From IMG/VR virus record IMGVR_UViG_3300043425_000307, positions 1-59,891 of that record: a DNA stretch of 59,891 bases. One strand, given 5' to 3'. The translations under genes were made by a program, and so were the position numbers. Origin of the DNA: a virus. Shown piece after piece: positions 1 through 11,800 of this stretch; position 1 is the first letter of the stretch, and every line of letters starts with the position of its first letter. The notes beneath the pieces were generated by a model that was not told where the DNA came from, made no database searches, and saw only the letters and a list, made by a program, of their open reading frames with translations.

Positions 1-3000
1 CACCTTCGCTACCTACTGCTAACACTCCATAAGACTGCGATAACCCCAGTGATGTACCAAATCTTTCTCCTATGTTATTAGAATGTTTAATAACCTGTGT
101 TTTTTTGTAAATCTCTATTCCAAGGTCAGACAAAGCAGTTCCAACACTACCAGGTTTGATATCAAGCTTGTCGTTGGCTACTGCCACATCACTGTTAATT
201 CTTAGTTTTCCTTGATACTTTTCAGCAGAAACTCCAGGTATATTGGCATTACTGATTGCTAACACCACGCTATCTAGTGTAGTACCAGTCAACTGAATGT
301 TTCTATCATTTATTACCAAAGTGTGGCCAGCGGTCACTGTCGGATTGACTTTGCTGCCAGTGACTTGTCCGTATACTCTTCCTACGTTTACATAACGTGT
401 GACCAGGCCTGAGCTGTAATTGATTTCAGCATAGTAAGGACTGCTTATATACAAATTACAGCCTGTTCCGCACATGGCCAATGATGTACCAAATTTTTGC
501 CCTGTGACTCCAACTTCTGTTGCATCAAGAACCTGATCTAATAAAAATTGGTTGGTTTCTACTCTCAACTTCTGCCCGCCAGCTGGGGTAGCGAATCCAG
601 GAAACTGTACAACGTTTAATGTTCCAGTTGGTCGATACCAGTCTGTTCCTTCAGACAACACAGTATTATTAAATAACACTCTATACACATCATTGAAGTC
701 GTCTGGGCAAGTGAATGTTCCAGAAACACCATCTGTGGTAAATTCTGTTATTGTTCTATGATAGACGCTAACTGTTCCTTCGTTAGCAGTTCCGTTCAAT
801 GATTTGGTATTTGCTCCAACTGAAATAATCGAACTATCTCTGTTAACAGCAAGCGAACACCCAAAATTGGTGTCGGCTGCACCGCTCAGTGAATCAATTA
901 ATTTGTAATAAGAAGTTCGTTTTAGAACATCAAATCTTTCAAAAATAGTAGGAGCAGTCCCAAAAGTTAGATTTGTGATTGTTCCTTTGCTTGAAACTGT
1001 GATAGTTATGTCATTGGCAACCGTGCCGCCTAAACTTGTACCAGGTATAGTCAATGTGTCGCCAGCATTATAACCGGAGCCGCCATTGATTCTTATTACA
1101 TTTGTATAAACACCATTGTTGTCAACAATAACAGTAAATTTGGCGCCGGTCCCTGATCCACCAGTAGCACTGAGATTGGAATATGTTAAAGTGCCGCCTC
1201 CGCTAACACCGGTGCCCGATTGTGTAAATGCAGTAATACCGTTTGCTGCTTGAGAGATAGTGTAATCTACTGTAGGCACATACTCAGATGATCTTAGAAC
1301 TGCGAATACCACAATGTCTGTTGGATCGTTGACTGCTGCCGATAAGGTAAACACGTTGCTTGCCCCATCACCTTCAAACGATTGGGTATCTTCTGCTCTG
1401 GTTTTTATTGCATAACAAAACACTTTGTTTGCGCCCGGAGCACCTATATAAAGATAATTGCCGTCTCTGCTCATTGCAAGAGCTTCGCCGAATCTATCAC
1501 TGGTTGTACCCGATGGATCAGTTAGCAATTGAATCAACACCCCATCTTTGTAAACGTAAACATATCCGCGGCTTGAATCACTGTCAGGCGCACCTACTGC
1601 AAAAAATCCAGACCCGTTGGTGATAGCTTTACCGAATCCGCTTAGATTATTGCTGTTTCCGTATAAGAACGAACTAGGTACCCACGAGTTTGCACTTGCG
1701 CGACCGTAAATAGCAGCTCGCCCAGTACCAGATCCTGGCGCACCAATATAAAGCAATTGTCCAGTATTGGGGTCTAGACTGACTGTTTGTCCAAAGAAGT
1801 CGTTGCCTGACAATTTACTTGGGTCTGGTTCAACTTTGACCGAATACTTCCATGGGTCAATCTTGTTGTATACTCCCCAATTCTGATTGCTGTCTAGATT
1901 GCTTACCCAAATTTTATCGTTTGGAACCCATCCGGCAACTGGTCTAACTGTTTCTACATCTTTCAAGTAATCAATTTTACTAGATGTCAGTTTGAATAAA
2001 ATTCCTACACCAGCAAAGGCCTGGGTATCTTTCATTTGCTGTAGATTTTGATATAATCGAATATAAAATCTTGTGCTGTCAATGATGCTGTCAACTTGAT
2101 AGACACCATCAAACTGTGGGTCAAAGTTTTTTATAACTATCAGGTCATCAACTGCTAGTCCGTGCTCTCTATCAAAGACAACTTCAACCAAATCATCAAT
2201 GTTGTATCGTAATCCAAAAATATAACCATTTACCAAGCTGGCGCGATACACATTCCAATTTTTATCAAAATCTCTTGCGACCCATATTTTATAACCTATA
2301 CCAATATTATTAACTATAGTTGTAAGAGTCTCAAAGTCATTTAAATCAAAAATAGTTGCATCAACATCATCTAGATTTACAAACCCAGCCACTGGCAACG
2401 GTTTAAAGGCATCTTGCTCGGCTAAACTTTTTGTTCGTACTATGCGAGCAGAATATTCGCCCGATGACTTAAACACATTGGTATTATCAAAGGCCAGTAC
2501 GTCTGGTTCCTTTGTTGTTGTTTGATCAAGCAGTTGAAACGCAGTAGGATTGCTGCTAAAGTCTGTTTCGTTTAGCTCAAGTTCTATAAATTTGTTTATG
2601 TCTGTGGCACCGTATTCGCCAACACGAACAGCCCAGTTTTCATAGAAGTTGATATCTGTATCTAAATTTCCAAAGGTCGCACCTTGTAATGCATTTAGTG
2701 CATTTACCGTTCCTTTTTGTTTGATAAACCCTTGATAGAATTTACTCTGAGTGGTTCTATCAATACCAAGGTTGGTAAAATAGTCTCTGTTTCTGAATCC
2801 TATTAATCCGTTGCTGAACAGTTGTAAATCTTCATTTATTGGTTGATCATCAATGTCGTAAAAGTTTATACCCTGTATTGCATTGGTAGCAAAATTGTTA
2901 ATAACGCCAGATTTTAATTCTGACGTCGGGATCAATTGCCAACTGCTTGTTTGGAATTGATCAGTTGCTGTGATGTTTTGTATTGCAGTATAGAATCTAA

Positions 3001-6000
3001 ACTTGTACTTTACTATAGAGCCTTTTAAATAATCTTTGCCAGATTCCCACTCATCAATTACATCACTGCTGTAAATAAATCCTGGCAATTCTAAACTACC
3101 ATTCCAGTTTGCAGTTTTGGCTCCAACTAACTTTAATCTATACTGTCTATTACCCAATTCTGGCACATAGATAATGTCATTGAAAACGGTGATATTATCT
3201 AATATCAGTAGGTGTTCGTATTGTACCAAATCTAATTCAGCGAATCCAATGGTTTGATCTGCATTGGCAGTAAAGGTGAATATATTACTGTTTCTGTTTA
3301 TTGAAAAATTATTTTTAGTGATTGGTTTAAAATTAACGTCAAGCACTCTACTAGAGTAAGGTGCATTTAAAATTTCATCAACCACTGATGCTGAATCAAA
3401 AACTTTTAAAGTAGTAGACACTGGACTTAAAACTATTACACTTCCTGTTTTCCAACCCTGGCTTGACCAGTGTAAGAATTCTTTGGCACTTAAAATCCAG
3501 TCTTTTTGTTCTTGTAGATCGTTGTCTCTGTCAACAAAAATAAATCCTTGTGCCAACAGATAACGTTGATAGCTTACTAGGAAGTCTACCACTTGTTGTT
3601 TGGTATTGAATTCAAATCCGTAAGGAACTGTATACTTCGCTTTCTTGAAGTCTTTGTAGACTGTTCCTCGTTGATTGCCAGATGTGATAGTGTAGGCATT
3701 GTTGTTGACTTGACTAGGAATAATAAAGAAGTAAGGATTTGTTAGATCATATCCGCTTACCACATAACCTGCTGCGGTCTTTTCAACAATAACTGCACTA
3801 TAAGTTATTTTATTAACTGGACTGCCTTTGTATAGTTCAATTCTATAGTTTTCTTCTGGAACTATAACACTGTCACTGATGCTACTTGGACTGCTTTGTT
3901 CAGCCAATAACTCAATGAATCGTTTGTCAGTATAACCGGCCATTTTGTATGCCAATTGCACATCCAATGCTGCAAGGTTATCCTTGATCAATGTTGATGC
4001 GTCAGCAATACCTAGATTTTTAACATAATCTCTAATCCAGTTCAAATAGCCAGAATTTCTTTCTACAGTGACGCCATTGTCGTAGCCTTGTACCAATAGA
4101 GCAGTGGGTGTTAAATGCTGCCCTGTGGTAGCTGTTTCAAACTGTGCTGTGACTGCGTTTCTGGTATAATTCTGTGTATTGGCCAGTAAAGCAAAATATT
4201 TGGCCGGTTTGGCTAGGGCAAGAGCCAGTTGCATTGCAAATGCAAATTCGCTGCTGCGACGCCATGCAGCTTCTACTGGTCCTATATCTCCTACTGCAAA
4301 ATTTGCATTTGCTTTGCTGCTATCAAAGTCGGTCACAAGAATTTTTTCTGGGCTGACCAAGTCGCCGTTTTCGTCAACAGGAATATATTGTGCAAGATTT
4401 GGTCTTTGATATCTTGAATCAAATCCGGCACGCTCGCCGGCGTGTATATAACCAAGACTCAAATCGCTCCATAATAACCCGTTGCCGCCAGTGTATGGAG
4501 CAGGTCCGTATCTGTCATTCCAGTAGCTGGGCTTTTCGCTAAAGCCCAACATTTCCCAAGGATGCGTGTGCGGACGATCAGTATCATAGAAATATCGATA
4601 AATGCTGCGCCATGATCCTGGTAAAGTTTCTCCATTTACTACATCTCTGAATCTCTTGTAATTCCAAGTAAAAGGATCTGATGCTGTAAATGTGTTATTG
4701 GTTGAATAGTTTAATCTATTGGTTCCAATCCAAGATAAAAATTCTTGACTCAATATCTGATTGAATTCTCTTAGAGAATAATCTGTTGGTCTAAATTTGC
4801 CAGGTAGATAATCATGGACATTGAAGATATTGGTATCGTATTGAACTTTGATATTATTGTAGATTCTGCGCTCTAGTTCTAATATTAAATTGTCTCTGAA
4901 ATCCCCAAACGCTGGCATTATGCTGCCGTCGTGTCCTTGTATTACTGTGATTGGCTCTCTGTAAGTATCATCCACATAAATTTCAGGATAGAACTTAGGA
5001 TGCATACCCATCTTGGTAGGAGTTTCGGGCACATAGCAACCGTCAGTGGTGCTGTATTCTACGATATCAATTTTGTCTCCATACAAGAGACCAAAACTAT
5101 CATTTATAGTAATAGCTGGTCTGTCTTGTCTAAAATAAAAATCTCTATCTTTAATTAATAGTGTTTTTGATGTGACATTGTTAATTGTACGTGTAAGGTA
5201 AACAAGAACAGCTCGATTACTGATCACTTTGTCATTGAAAATAGTTGTTATTTCATAACTTGTGATGTCTGGATCTAGTACTGTATAAGTAGGAATTACA
5301 GTTTTTCCTAGGTCGCCATACGGGAACATGTCGCTGTAGAACCACGGGAATGAATCATTTTTAACTAGATTGATATGCAGCATTATTGCATCAACACTGC
5401 CCGCAATGTCATTGCGATTTAAATCTAGATTTCCGGCCAATTCCAAGAATTTAATTTTAAATTTTGAATATTCCCTATTTGCCAACTTTAATGCATTTAC
5501 AAAATTCATTGTAGGGTGATTCAAAAACAATCCAGCATACACTACAGGAGCACTGTGTTGTAAAACACTGCCCCCTTTGTTCATGTATTGAATATCTCTA
5601 AGATTGCTATTACCAGGAACTTTACCAACAATGTCTAAACTGTTATTTTTTAAAGTGATCAAATGATTACGCATCTGACCCAATGTCAACATTTCAAGAT
5701 TGGTATTAAGACTGTTAACGTCTAGATTTAATGGCACTTCATAAAAAGCGTTTGGCGATACCAAATCTTTATTAAAGATGCTTACGAAAACAACATCGTC
5801 TTTTACAATCAATTCAGGATTAACCAATACCGCATATTGGTCAACAACTTTTGTGACAACAAAATTACCAATATCCAAGATTGAGTTATTGACAGTGACC
5901 TTGATATTGGGATTGATTATACTTGTGTCTGGTATGTTATCAATAGGGAATAAATTTGTTTCGCCATCGTAAGTGAACTGATAATTCTGATATTGATGAC

Positions 6001-8836
6001 TAAAATCTCTGTTGATAGTCCAGATGTTTAATCTTTGACAAGAAGCAGCGTCGATATTTTTTTGCAGGTATCCAGCATTAACTGTGACTGTTTCGATGCC
6101 GCCGCCACCGATCAAATAATCAAACGACTGTGTGTCGTAATCGTTTGTAAATTGTATGTCACCTTGGCTAACAAAATTCTTATAGCTTAACGGAAATCCA
6201 ATTACACTATCATTGTTTCCAGTTCCTTTTTTGTAGGAAAATATTTTTGTTCCTTGGAAAGTGGTGCCTGGATATACCGAACTGTTAGTGAAACTGACAC
6301 CGTCGTCGTTGATCACGTCAAACAAAGGCTCTTGATTGTTGTATGTTTTTTCTTGCGACGCTTTCCATGACGTCCCGTTATAGTGCCAGTGTTTTCCGCC
6401 GTTGTCGCCGGACAGGATAAGAACAGTGTTTCCTGCAACTATTGTGGTATCGTCTGTTTCCACAATGTAAGCTTTGTAAAGAAGCGGATCCGGAGCTTCT
6501 GATGTAAGCTCAATAGAAAACTTGTAAATCTTGTTTCTAACATCGTTATTGATGTCATTTGAGAAAATTACCCTATCACCGGTAGTAAGAGTCAAGTCGC
6601 CAATGGTGAGTGTTTTAGTATCAACACACACAACCCCTTGCACTTGTGTAAATGCGTTAGATATTGAAGTATCCAGTATGTCTACTGGTTGTTTGGCTTC
6701 TGCGCCAAAATTATACAATTGTAAATCAGCATCAAATTCAATAATTGGTCTGCTGGCTCTTAAGTTTTGATTAAAGATAGCGTCAATTTTATTATAATCT
6801 GCAGTTTTTTGTATCACATCCATGTGGAACCAACGATTGGCTCTGGACCATGGGTTTCTGTCTATACTTGATCGCTTGACGGTCATGTAATCTTGAACCG
6901 CAGGTTGTAGGTAAGCATTTATTAAAGCACCTGTACCAGACCCGCCCTTGAGACTTACAGGGTTGGTAGGTAAGACAGAATAATTTCCTCTATCTTTGAT
7001 TTTAAAAGTTTTAATTGGACCTGAGGTTGGAGGAGCAATGGTTATAACAGGTGCCGACAAATACCCTGTGCCAGCTGAATCAATAATGACATTTGTGACT
7101 ACGCCATTTGTAATTACAGCATGTGCAAATGCATTTGTACCTGATGCTGGTGCCGACGCAATGCTTACTATTGGAGCACTGGTGTACCCAGAGCCACCAT
7201 CAATAATATCAATTGAGGTAAGTGCGCCGGTAATGCTGTTAATTGTTGCGCTGACTTTTGCTGTGTTCTCTACAATAGCAGTCACTACCGCGGTTGCATC
7301 TGCTGTTCTGACCCCACCGTCAAATGTAAGACGGTCGCCCACAACGTAATCTTTACCAGCTTCAACAATATAACTGGTATTGATAGATTCTATAGATACC
7401 AACTCAGACTCTGCAACCAATACTATTGAGGTACCCACACCTTCAACATAATAGTTTTTGTTTCTCCATTCAGCCGGAGAACTTGCGTCAAATCTAACCT
7501 TGAGCCCGTTAGTAAAACTAACGCCGTTTGGACTTGTGTAATTTACTTGTCCCACTATCTCCGCTGCCGGATCAATTGTACTAGACGTTGGTTCAACTAA
7601 TTTAATTGTTCCGATAGCATTATTTTCTTCGCCGCTTTGATAGAACAATGTGTCTAATGGTGCGGTTATGTAAGGCACTACATTCAGCAAGTTCAATCTA
7701 GCATAAAATTCTCTACCAGCATACTCTGTACCTGCTTTGATCCTTACTTTTCTTTCGTTAGGAACACTAGATTTTGGAAACAGAATGATTCGTTCTACAT
7801 CATTTTCGTCTCGTTCTATTTTTATAGTAAAGATGCTGGTTCTTTGTTCAAATGGAATTAAATTGTTTTGATCAAAGTATGCAACGCCGTCTTCGACGCG
7901 AGACGTATCAACCCAATATGTATCGTCAATATACTGCGGATTTACAAACACCACAGAAGCATTTTCAATGTAGCGTATGGTGCCATCAATGCCGCCTAGA
8001 TCTTCATTGAGCTCTTGTGGGTTAGCACCAAGCACCTGTGCAAACGACAAATTGGTTGCATAATCAACATCATCCACGACTGGCATTGATGTCCAACGAT
8101 CCTGTGCATTGCTTGCTGGAACTGTAAATCTAACTGTTCCTACTGATTGCCCGTTATTAGAAACACCTAGCACCTGTCTTGTGTCCAAATTAGGCATTTC
8201 CGGATCAATACCGTTTACAGCTGGTTTTGACTGCACGTAAAATTCGTTCCCGGGTTCATTGATGTTGAAATCATAAACCCCGCCTCTAGATAACGTAATG
8301 GTAGGATTAGGAGTTCTACCATATCCAGTGAATTCATATGTGCCTGTTGTGGCATTAAACGTGACATCAAATGTGGCTTCTAAGGGCACACCAACTGCCG
8401 ATATCACTACTGGATCTGGGCCATTGTCTAACCAGTAGTACTGGCTAAAGTTAACAAACTTGTCTAAATCTATTCTAGGATTATAGGTGTAATATTCGTT
8501 ATCAAATAAACGACTGTGATTGTTTGTCAAGCCACCGTAATATCTGATTTTATTAACAATGTCAGTGTAAGTGGTAGCAAATTCAATTTCGTTTGTGACA
8601 TCATTCTTTAATACCAACGAAGGTTCAAGTTGATAATTTTGTCTATCCGAAGAAGCTTCTTCAATATAACTGTCGCTTGTTTTATAAGATGGAGCTAGTT
8701 TTCTTCCAATATATCCATTGATTTTTTTTAACGCAGGTTCGCTAACCAATTGATCTAGTGTTGCGTTTAGAAACTTTTTATTTGTTTCAGTCTGAAAAAT
8801 TTCCGGAAGAAATTGATGTGTCTTAATAACGGCCAT
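1..8836 (-). CDS. Giant virion/baseplate structural protein with FG-GAP-like repeats (partial, 3' end outside window)
   Basis: A single minus-strand frame starts at the ATG at 8834-8836 and stays open to the window edge, so at least 2945 residues are visible and the stop is missing. I spot-checked the frame at about eight places across the 8.8 kb and found no in-frame stop. AGGA lies 6 nt before the ATG, 11 nt after the gp6-like stop. The N-terminal part is soluble and Asn/Tyr/Asp-rich with no signal peptide seen. From about residue 2330 onward there are repeated FG...IGAPG-type units (for example IGAPGSG, VGAPDSD, FGTSLAM, FGTSLGL), the pattern of FG-GAP beta-propeller blades. Its place directly behind gp25 and the gp6-like gene suggests a baseplate wedge or periphery protein in the T4 gp7 position, or a very large fibre anchor. 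The structural role is an inference from context; the FG-GAP pattern is seen directly. Confidence 0.8.
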   Translation of the reverse strand, partial: MAVIKTHQFLPEIFQTETNKKFLNATLDQLVSEPALKKINGYIGRKLAPSYKTSDSYIEEASSDRQNYQLEPSLVLKNDVTNEIEFATTYTDIVNKIRYYGGLTNNHSRLFDNEYYTYNPRIDLDKFVNFSQYYWLDNGPDPVVISAVGVPLEATFDVTFNATTGTYEFTGYGRTPNPTITLSRGGVYDFNINEPGNEFYVQSKPAVNGIDPEMPNLDTRQVLGVSNNGQSVGTVRFTVPASNAQDRWTSMPVVDDVDYATNLSFAQVLGANPQELNEDLGGIDGTIRYIENASVVFVNPQYIDDTYWVDTSRVEDGVAYFDQNNLIPFEQRTSIFTIKIERDENDVERIILFPKSSVPNERKVRIKAGTEYAGREFYARLNLLNVVPYITAPLDTLFYQSGEENNAIGTIKLVEPTSSTIDPAAEIVGQVNYTSPNGVSFTNGLKVRFDASSPAEWRNKNYYVEGVGTSIVLVAESELVSIESINTSYIVEAGKDYVVGDRLTFDGGVRTADATAVVTAIVENTAKVSATINSITGALTSIDIIDGGSGYTSAPIVSIASAPASGTNAFAHAVITNGVVTNVIIDSAGTGYLSAPVITIAPPTSGPIKTFKIKDRGNYSVLPTNPVSLKGGSGTGALINAYLQPAVQDYMTVKRSSIDRNPWSRANRWFHMDVIQKTADYNKIDAIFNQNLRASRPIIEFDADLQLYNFGAEAKQPVDILDTSISNAFTQVQGVVCVDTKTLTIGDLTLTTGDRVIFSNDINNDVRNKIYKFSIELTSEAPDPLLYKAYIVETDDTTIVAGNTVLILSGDNGGKHWHYNGTSWKASQEKTYNNQEPLFDVINDDGVSFTNSSVYPGTTFQGTKIFSYKKGTGNNDSVIGFPLSYKNFVSQGDIQFTNDYDTQSFDYLIGGGGIETVTVNAGYLQKNIDAASCQRLNIWTINRDFSHQYQNYQFTYDGETNLFPIDNIPDTSIINPNIKVTVNNSILDIGNFVVTKVVDQYAVLVNPELIVKDDVVFVSIFNKDLVSPNAFYEVPLNLDVNSLNTNLEMLTLGQMRNHLITLKNNSLDIVGKVPGNSNLRDIQYMNKGGSVLQHSAPVVYAGLFLNHPTMNFVNALKLANREYSKFKIKFLELAGNLDLNRNDIAGSVDAIMLHINLVKNDSFPWFYSDMFPYGDLGKTVIPTYTVLDPDITSYEITTIFNDKVISNRAVLVYLTRTINNVTSKTLLIKDRDFYFRQDRPAITINDSFGLLYGDKIDIVEYSTTDGCYVPETPTKMGMHPKFYPEIYVDDTYREPITVIQGHDGSIMPAFGDFRDNLILELERRIYNNIKVQYDTNIFNVHDYLPGKFRPTDYSLREFNQILSQEFLSWIGTNRLNYSTNNTFTASDPFTWNYKRFRDVVNGETLPGSWRSIYRYFYDTDRPHTHPWEMLGFSEKPSYWNDRYGPAPYTGGNGLLWSDLSLGYIHAGERAGFDSRYQRPNLAQYIPVDENGDLVSPEKILVTDFDSSKANANFAVGDIGPVEAAWRRSSEFAFAMQLALALAKPAKYFALLANTQNYTRNAVTAQFETATTGQHLTPTALLVQGYDNGVTVERNSGYLNWIRDYVKNLGIADASTLIKDNLAALDVQLAYKMAGYTDKRFIELLAEQSSPSSISDSVIVPEENYRIELYKGSPVNKITYSAVIVEKTAAGYVVSGYDLTNPYFFIIPSQVNNNAYTITSGNQRGTVYKDFKKAKYTVPYGFEFNTKQQVVDFLVSYQRYLLAQGFIFVDRDNDLQEQKDWILSAKEFLHWSSQGWKTGSVIVLSPVSTTLKVFDSASVVDEILNAPYSSRVLDVNFKPITKNNFSINRNSNIFTFTANADQTIGFAELDLVQYEHLLILDNITVFNDIIYVPELGNRQYRLKLVGAKTANWNGSLELPGFIYSSDVIDEWESGKDYLKGSIVKYKFRFYTAIQNITATDQFQTSSWQLIPTSELKSGVINNFATNAIQGINFYDIDDQPINEDLQLFSNGLIGFRNRDYFTNLGIDRTTQSKFYQGFIKQKGTVNALNALQGATFGNLDTDINFYENWAVRVGEYGATDINKFIELELNETDFSSNPTAFQLLDQTTTKEPDVLAFDNTNVFKSSGEYSARIVRTKSLAEQDAFKPLPVAGFVNLDDVDATIFDLNDFETLTTIVNNIGIGYKIWVARDFDKNWNVYRASLVNGYIFGLRYNIDDLVEVVFDREHGLAVDDLIVIKNFDPQFDGVYQVDSIIDSTRFYIRLYQNLQQMKDTQAFAGVGILFKLTSSKIDYLKDVETVRPVAGWVPNDKIWVSNLDSNQNWGVYNKIDPWKYSVKVEPDPSKLSGNDFFGQTVSLDPNTGQLLYIGAPGSGTGRAAIYGRASANSWVPSSFLYGNSNNLSGFGKAITNGSGFFAVGAPDSDSSRGYVYVYKDGVLIQLLTDPSGTTSDRFGEALAMSRDGNYLYIGAPGANKVFCYAIKTRAEDTQSFEGDGASNVFTLSAAVNDPTDIVVFAVLRSSEYVPTVDYTISQAANGITAFTQSGTGVSGGGTLTYSNLSATGGSGTGAKFTVIVDNNGVYTNVIRINGGSGYNAGDTLTIPGTSLGGTVANDITITVSSKGTITNLTFGTAPTIFERFDVLKRTSYYKLIDSLSGAADTNFGCSLAVNRDSSIISVGANTKSLNGTANEGTVSVYHRTITEFTTDGVSGTFTCPDDFNDVYRVLFNNTVLSEGTDWYRPTGTLNVVQFPGFATPAGGQKLRVETNQFLLDQVLDATEVGVTGQKFGTSLAMCGTGCNLYISSPYYAEINYSSGLVTRYVNVGRVYGQVTGSKVNPTVTAGHTLVINDRNIQLTGTTLDSVVLAISNANIPGVSAEKYQGKLRINSDVAVANDKLDIKPGSVGTALSDLGIEIYKKTQVIKHSNNIGERFGTSLGLSQSYGVLAVGSEG

Positions 8837-8847
8837 TACTTTTCCTA

Positions 8848-11800
8848 TTATGCTATATTGAGTTGTCCTGCTGTAATTGCACTGATAATTTGTACGTTGT
8901 CAACGGTGGCAGCACTGACTAAAATTTCATTTGCTTCGGCATTGATCTGATACAGGCTACCAAAACTGGCTAATTCTGCGGCTGGAACAATAACCACGCT
9001 GCTGACATTAGGGCTCAGTGCTGAATGCAAATATGCACTGAGTTCACTGAAGTAAAATGTTTCGCCAAATTCCCAGTTTGCTATATCAAAATAAGTGTTG
9101 ATTGCTGCAATCACTTGGCTCTTTACATCATTGTCACTGATATTGACGTTTGGGTTTTTAACAACTTTAAATGTTGCTCTCAAAGTATTCTCGGCTTTAT
9201 TACCAAACAATGGTTTAAATTTAGCAGGATTGTAAATTATACTGTCGCTAATTGTTTTAAAGTTTTCAATTGACCCAAACTCAGTTCTTAATTCGTCACT
9301 GGTTGGAGCGACCGGTTCTTGTACTCGATTAGTTGGGTCTGTTATGAAAGCGTAATATTGATCGCTGTAGCTTCTTGTTAAGATATAAAAATCTATTAGG
9401 TTGTTTGGACTTGGATCTATTCTTCTGCTGTTAGGAGCGTTATGTGTATATTGGAACATAAGATCTTGTCTACCAACCTTGGCAACGTAATCAGTAAGCA
9501 AAGTTAACACTGACCCGTTTGAACTAAAAAATTTGTCCTCGGTATAAGCGTAAAAAATTGTTGCCGATGGATACAGAGTAATGTTATTAATTATCTCTGT
9601 TTCTGTTGGGTACGAAGATACCACGCTGGTCTGATCCACTGGATCGTACTTTACAAAGTTAAACTGATCAACAGCTCTTACAAAATACACAAATTTATTT
9701 TCTGGATTAGTAGTAGGTGCCACTAGATTGCTAAACAGATCAGGATCGTCAGGCACTTCATCAAGGTTGTCATCTGGGAAAGTGACAAAAACTTTTCTAT
9801 TGTCCTCAAATCCGTCAGACTCGACTACTCTATTCCAGATTCTATAAGTTTGACTATAAAATATACTGTTTGCATTGTCAGGCTGAGTGTTTGTGCGTAA
9901 AATCTTGATAGCATCTAGTCTAGTAGTTGCTGTTTTACTATCGTACACTTTTACATCAGGGTCGTAATAGAATCTAGTTTCTTTTGTGCTTTGGAAATAA
10001 TAATTTACACCTCGGCTGGTGACGGTGTACTCTTGATTGGCAAAAACAAATTTTAAAAACCAGCTGTTGTCTAGACCAGTGCCCGATGTATTACCAGCAT
10101 TGGTCAAACTGAATGTACCTGATCCTAAATTTGCTGCATCAACAATGGTCCATAGTTTGTTAACTATGTCATAACGAACACCAAATGTTTTATAACTTAA
10201 AATATTGTTTATAACCTGTGTAGTCAATCCAGATGACCAAGAATTGGCAAACACCGGAATAACCTGACTTATTTCTGCACCAGTAGGAACGTTAACGCTC
10301 AAAACTGCATTACCTACACCCGGAGTAGGATATGAAATTATACTGGCCCACAATGTGGTTCGCTGATATTCTGTTTCAGGTGTTCCTGTTTGCAATTGAT
10401 TCTGTGCGTCAAAGTATTGACCGGCTGGCGCAGCAAACTGGACCAGAGCTCCCTGTGTCAGATAGATATAACTTGATGCATTAAATGTACCGGTGCTACG
10501 GCCACCGCTGAATGACGTGCGAGACCATGTTCCTGTTGGAGTAAATCGTGTTGCTGTTTTATAATACAAATGTCTAGTAGGAATTTTAGCAATTAATGGC
10601 AAAACTAAATTTTGCACAACATAATTGACTTCACTACTACTGGTAAATTGGAACGTTTCTATCTCTGATGAATCTTCGCTGTAAATAATTCCATCTTCGG
10701 CAAAGATATTTGTACTAGAATATTTTCCAGTGGCATCTACCACATCTAAAAATCTACTGACTCCAGAGCTGGATCTATTGACTGCTTTGATTTTTAGTAT
10801 ATTACTAAAAGTAGTAAAAGGTAAAACGTTATAGTCCTCACCAGTGACCATTCTATTCTGTGTATAGTACTGTTGCGGTGCTTTTGTTCTGATATCTTCC
10901 AGTGTTTCTCTTGCTACTGCGTTGGTCACGGTGTATTGTAAACTTGCGCGAATAGTTAATGTTTCTGCACGACCAGTTCTTCCACGATAAGGAATTGACA
11001 CGGTCACTGCACTCATTTCTTCAGGAGTTATTTTATAAGTTTGATTATTACTTACTCTGTAATATAATCTAAAATTACCTGTTGGAATGTTGGTAAACGA
11101 CCCATCGCCGAACACTAGATCAATTTGATCATTTGCTCTAGAACTGACGCTGTATAAATTTCTGTCGGCTGTGTTGTTATAAATTACGTTAATTCCGTTT
11201 ACCGCTGGCACCTGTGTCCACAGTGTAGTTGGGTTGCCTGCTGAGTTCAATGAATATAACCAAATATCAGTGTTGTTAATATTGTCAAAATTTACATTTA
11301 CTATGCGATTTGGTAAACTTTCTGTGATCGTAAAGTCAAGGTTCGCCAATTCACCTTGTTTGAAGTAAAAAAAGTATCCGGTATTGTTTGATCCATTCCC
11401 TTGATTGTCATTTCTATAAAGAAAATTAAATGCGCCACTAGGAGCCGGATCTTTTTCGTACACATAAGATTGATCAGCTGATGTAGGGCTCACTATTTCA
11501 AAAGGATATGTGACACCTGCAATACTGGCAGTATACGGTTGCACTGGTATTAGGCCGTTTAACAGATCAATTGCGTATTCGTCTGTTTTCACTCCGCTAA
11601 GAGTCTTGGTAGCACCAGGCTTGCCAATGGCTTGTGTGCTGATCAATGCTGCATTTAATACAGCAGTAAATTGCTCTAACCAGTTTTCGTTTGTGCTGTC
11701 GTTCCAGCTTACCAGCTGATTGCTCAAATTGGTACCTGTGCTGTCATATACAATTTCTGTTGTGCTGACATTTTGAAACTTGAGGTATCCGGCAGCAGGC

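Noticed and set aside
6996-7349. Plus-strand 117-codon ORF.
   Set aside because: It lies antisense inside the giant structural gene, has hydrophobic low-complexity composition and no ribosome site; a shadow of the real frame.
1-8836. Apparent absence of a complete long gene in the first 8.8 kb, as if it were non-coding or frame-shifted.
   Set aside because: The minus frame starting at 8836 is continuously open at every place checked and simply lacks its stop inside the window. Short plus-strand ORFs there are shadows.
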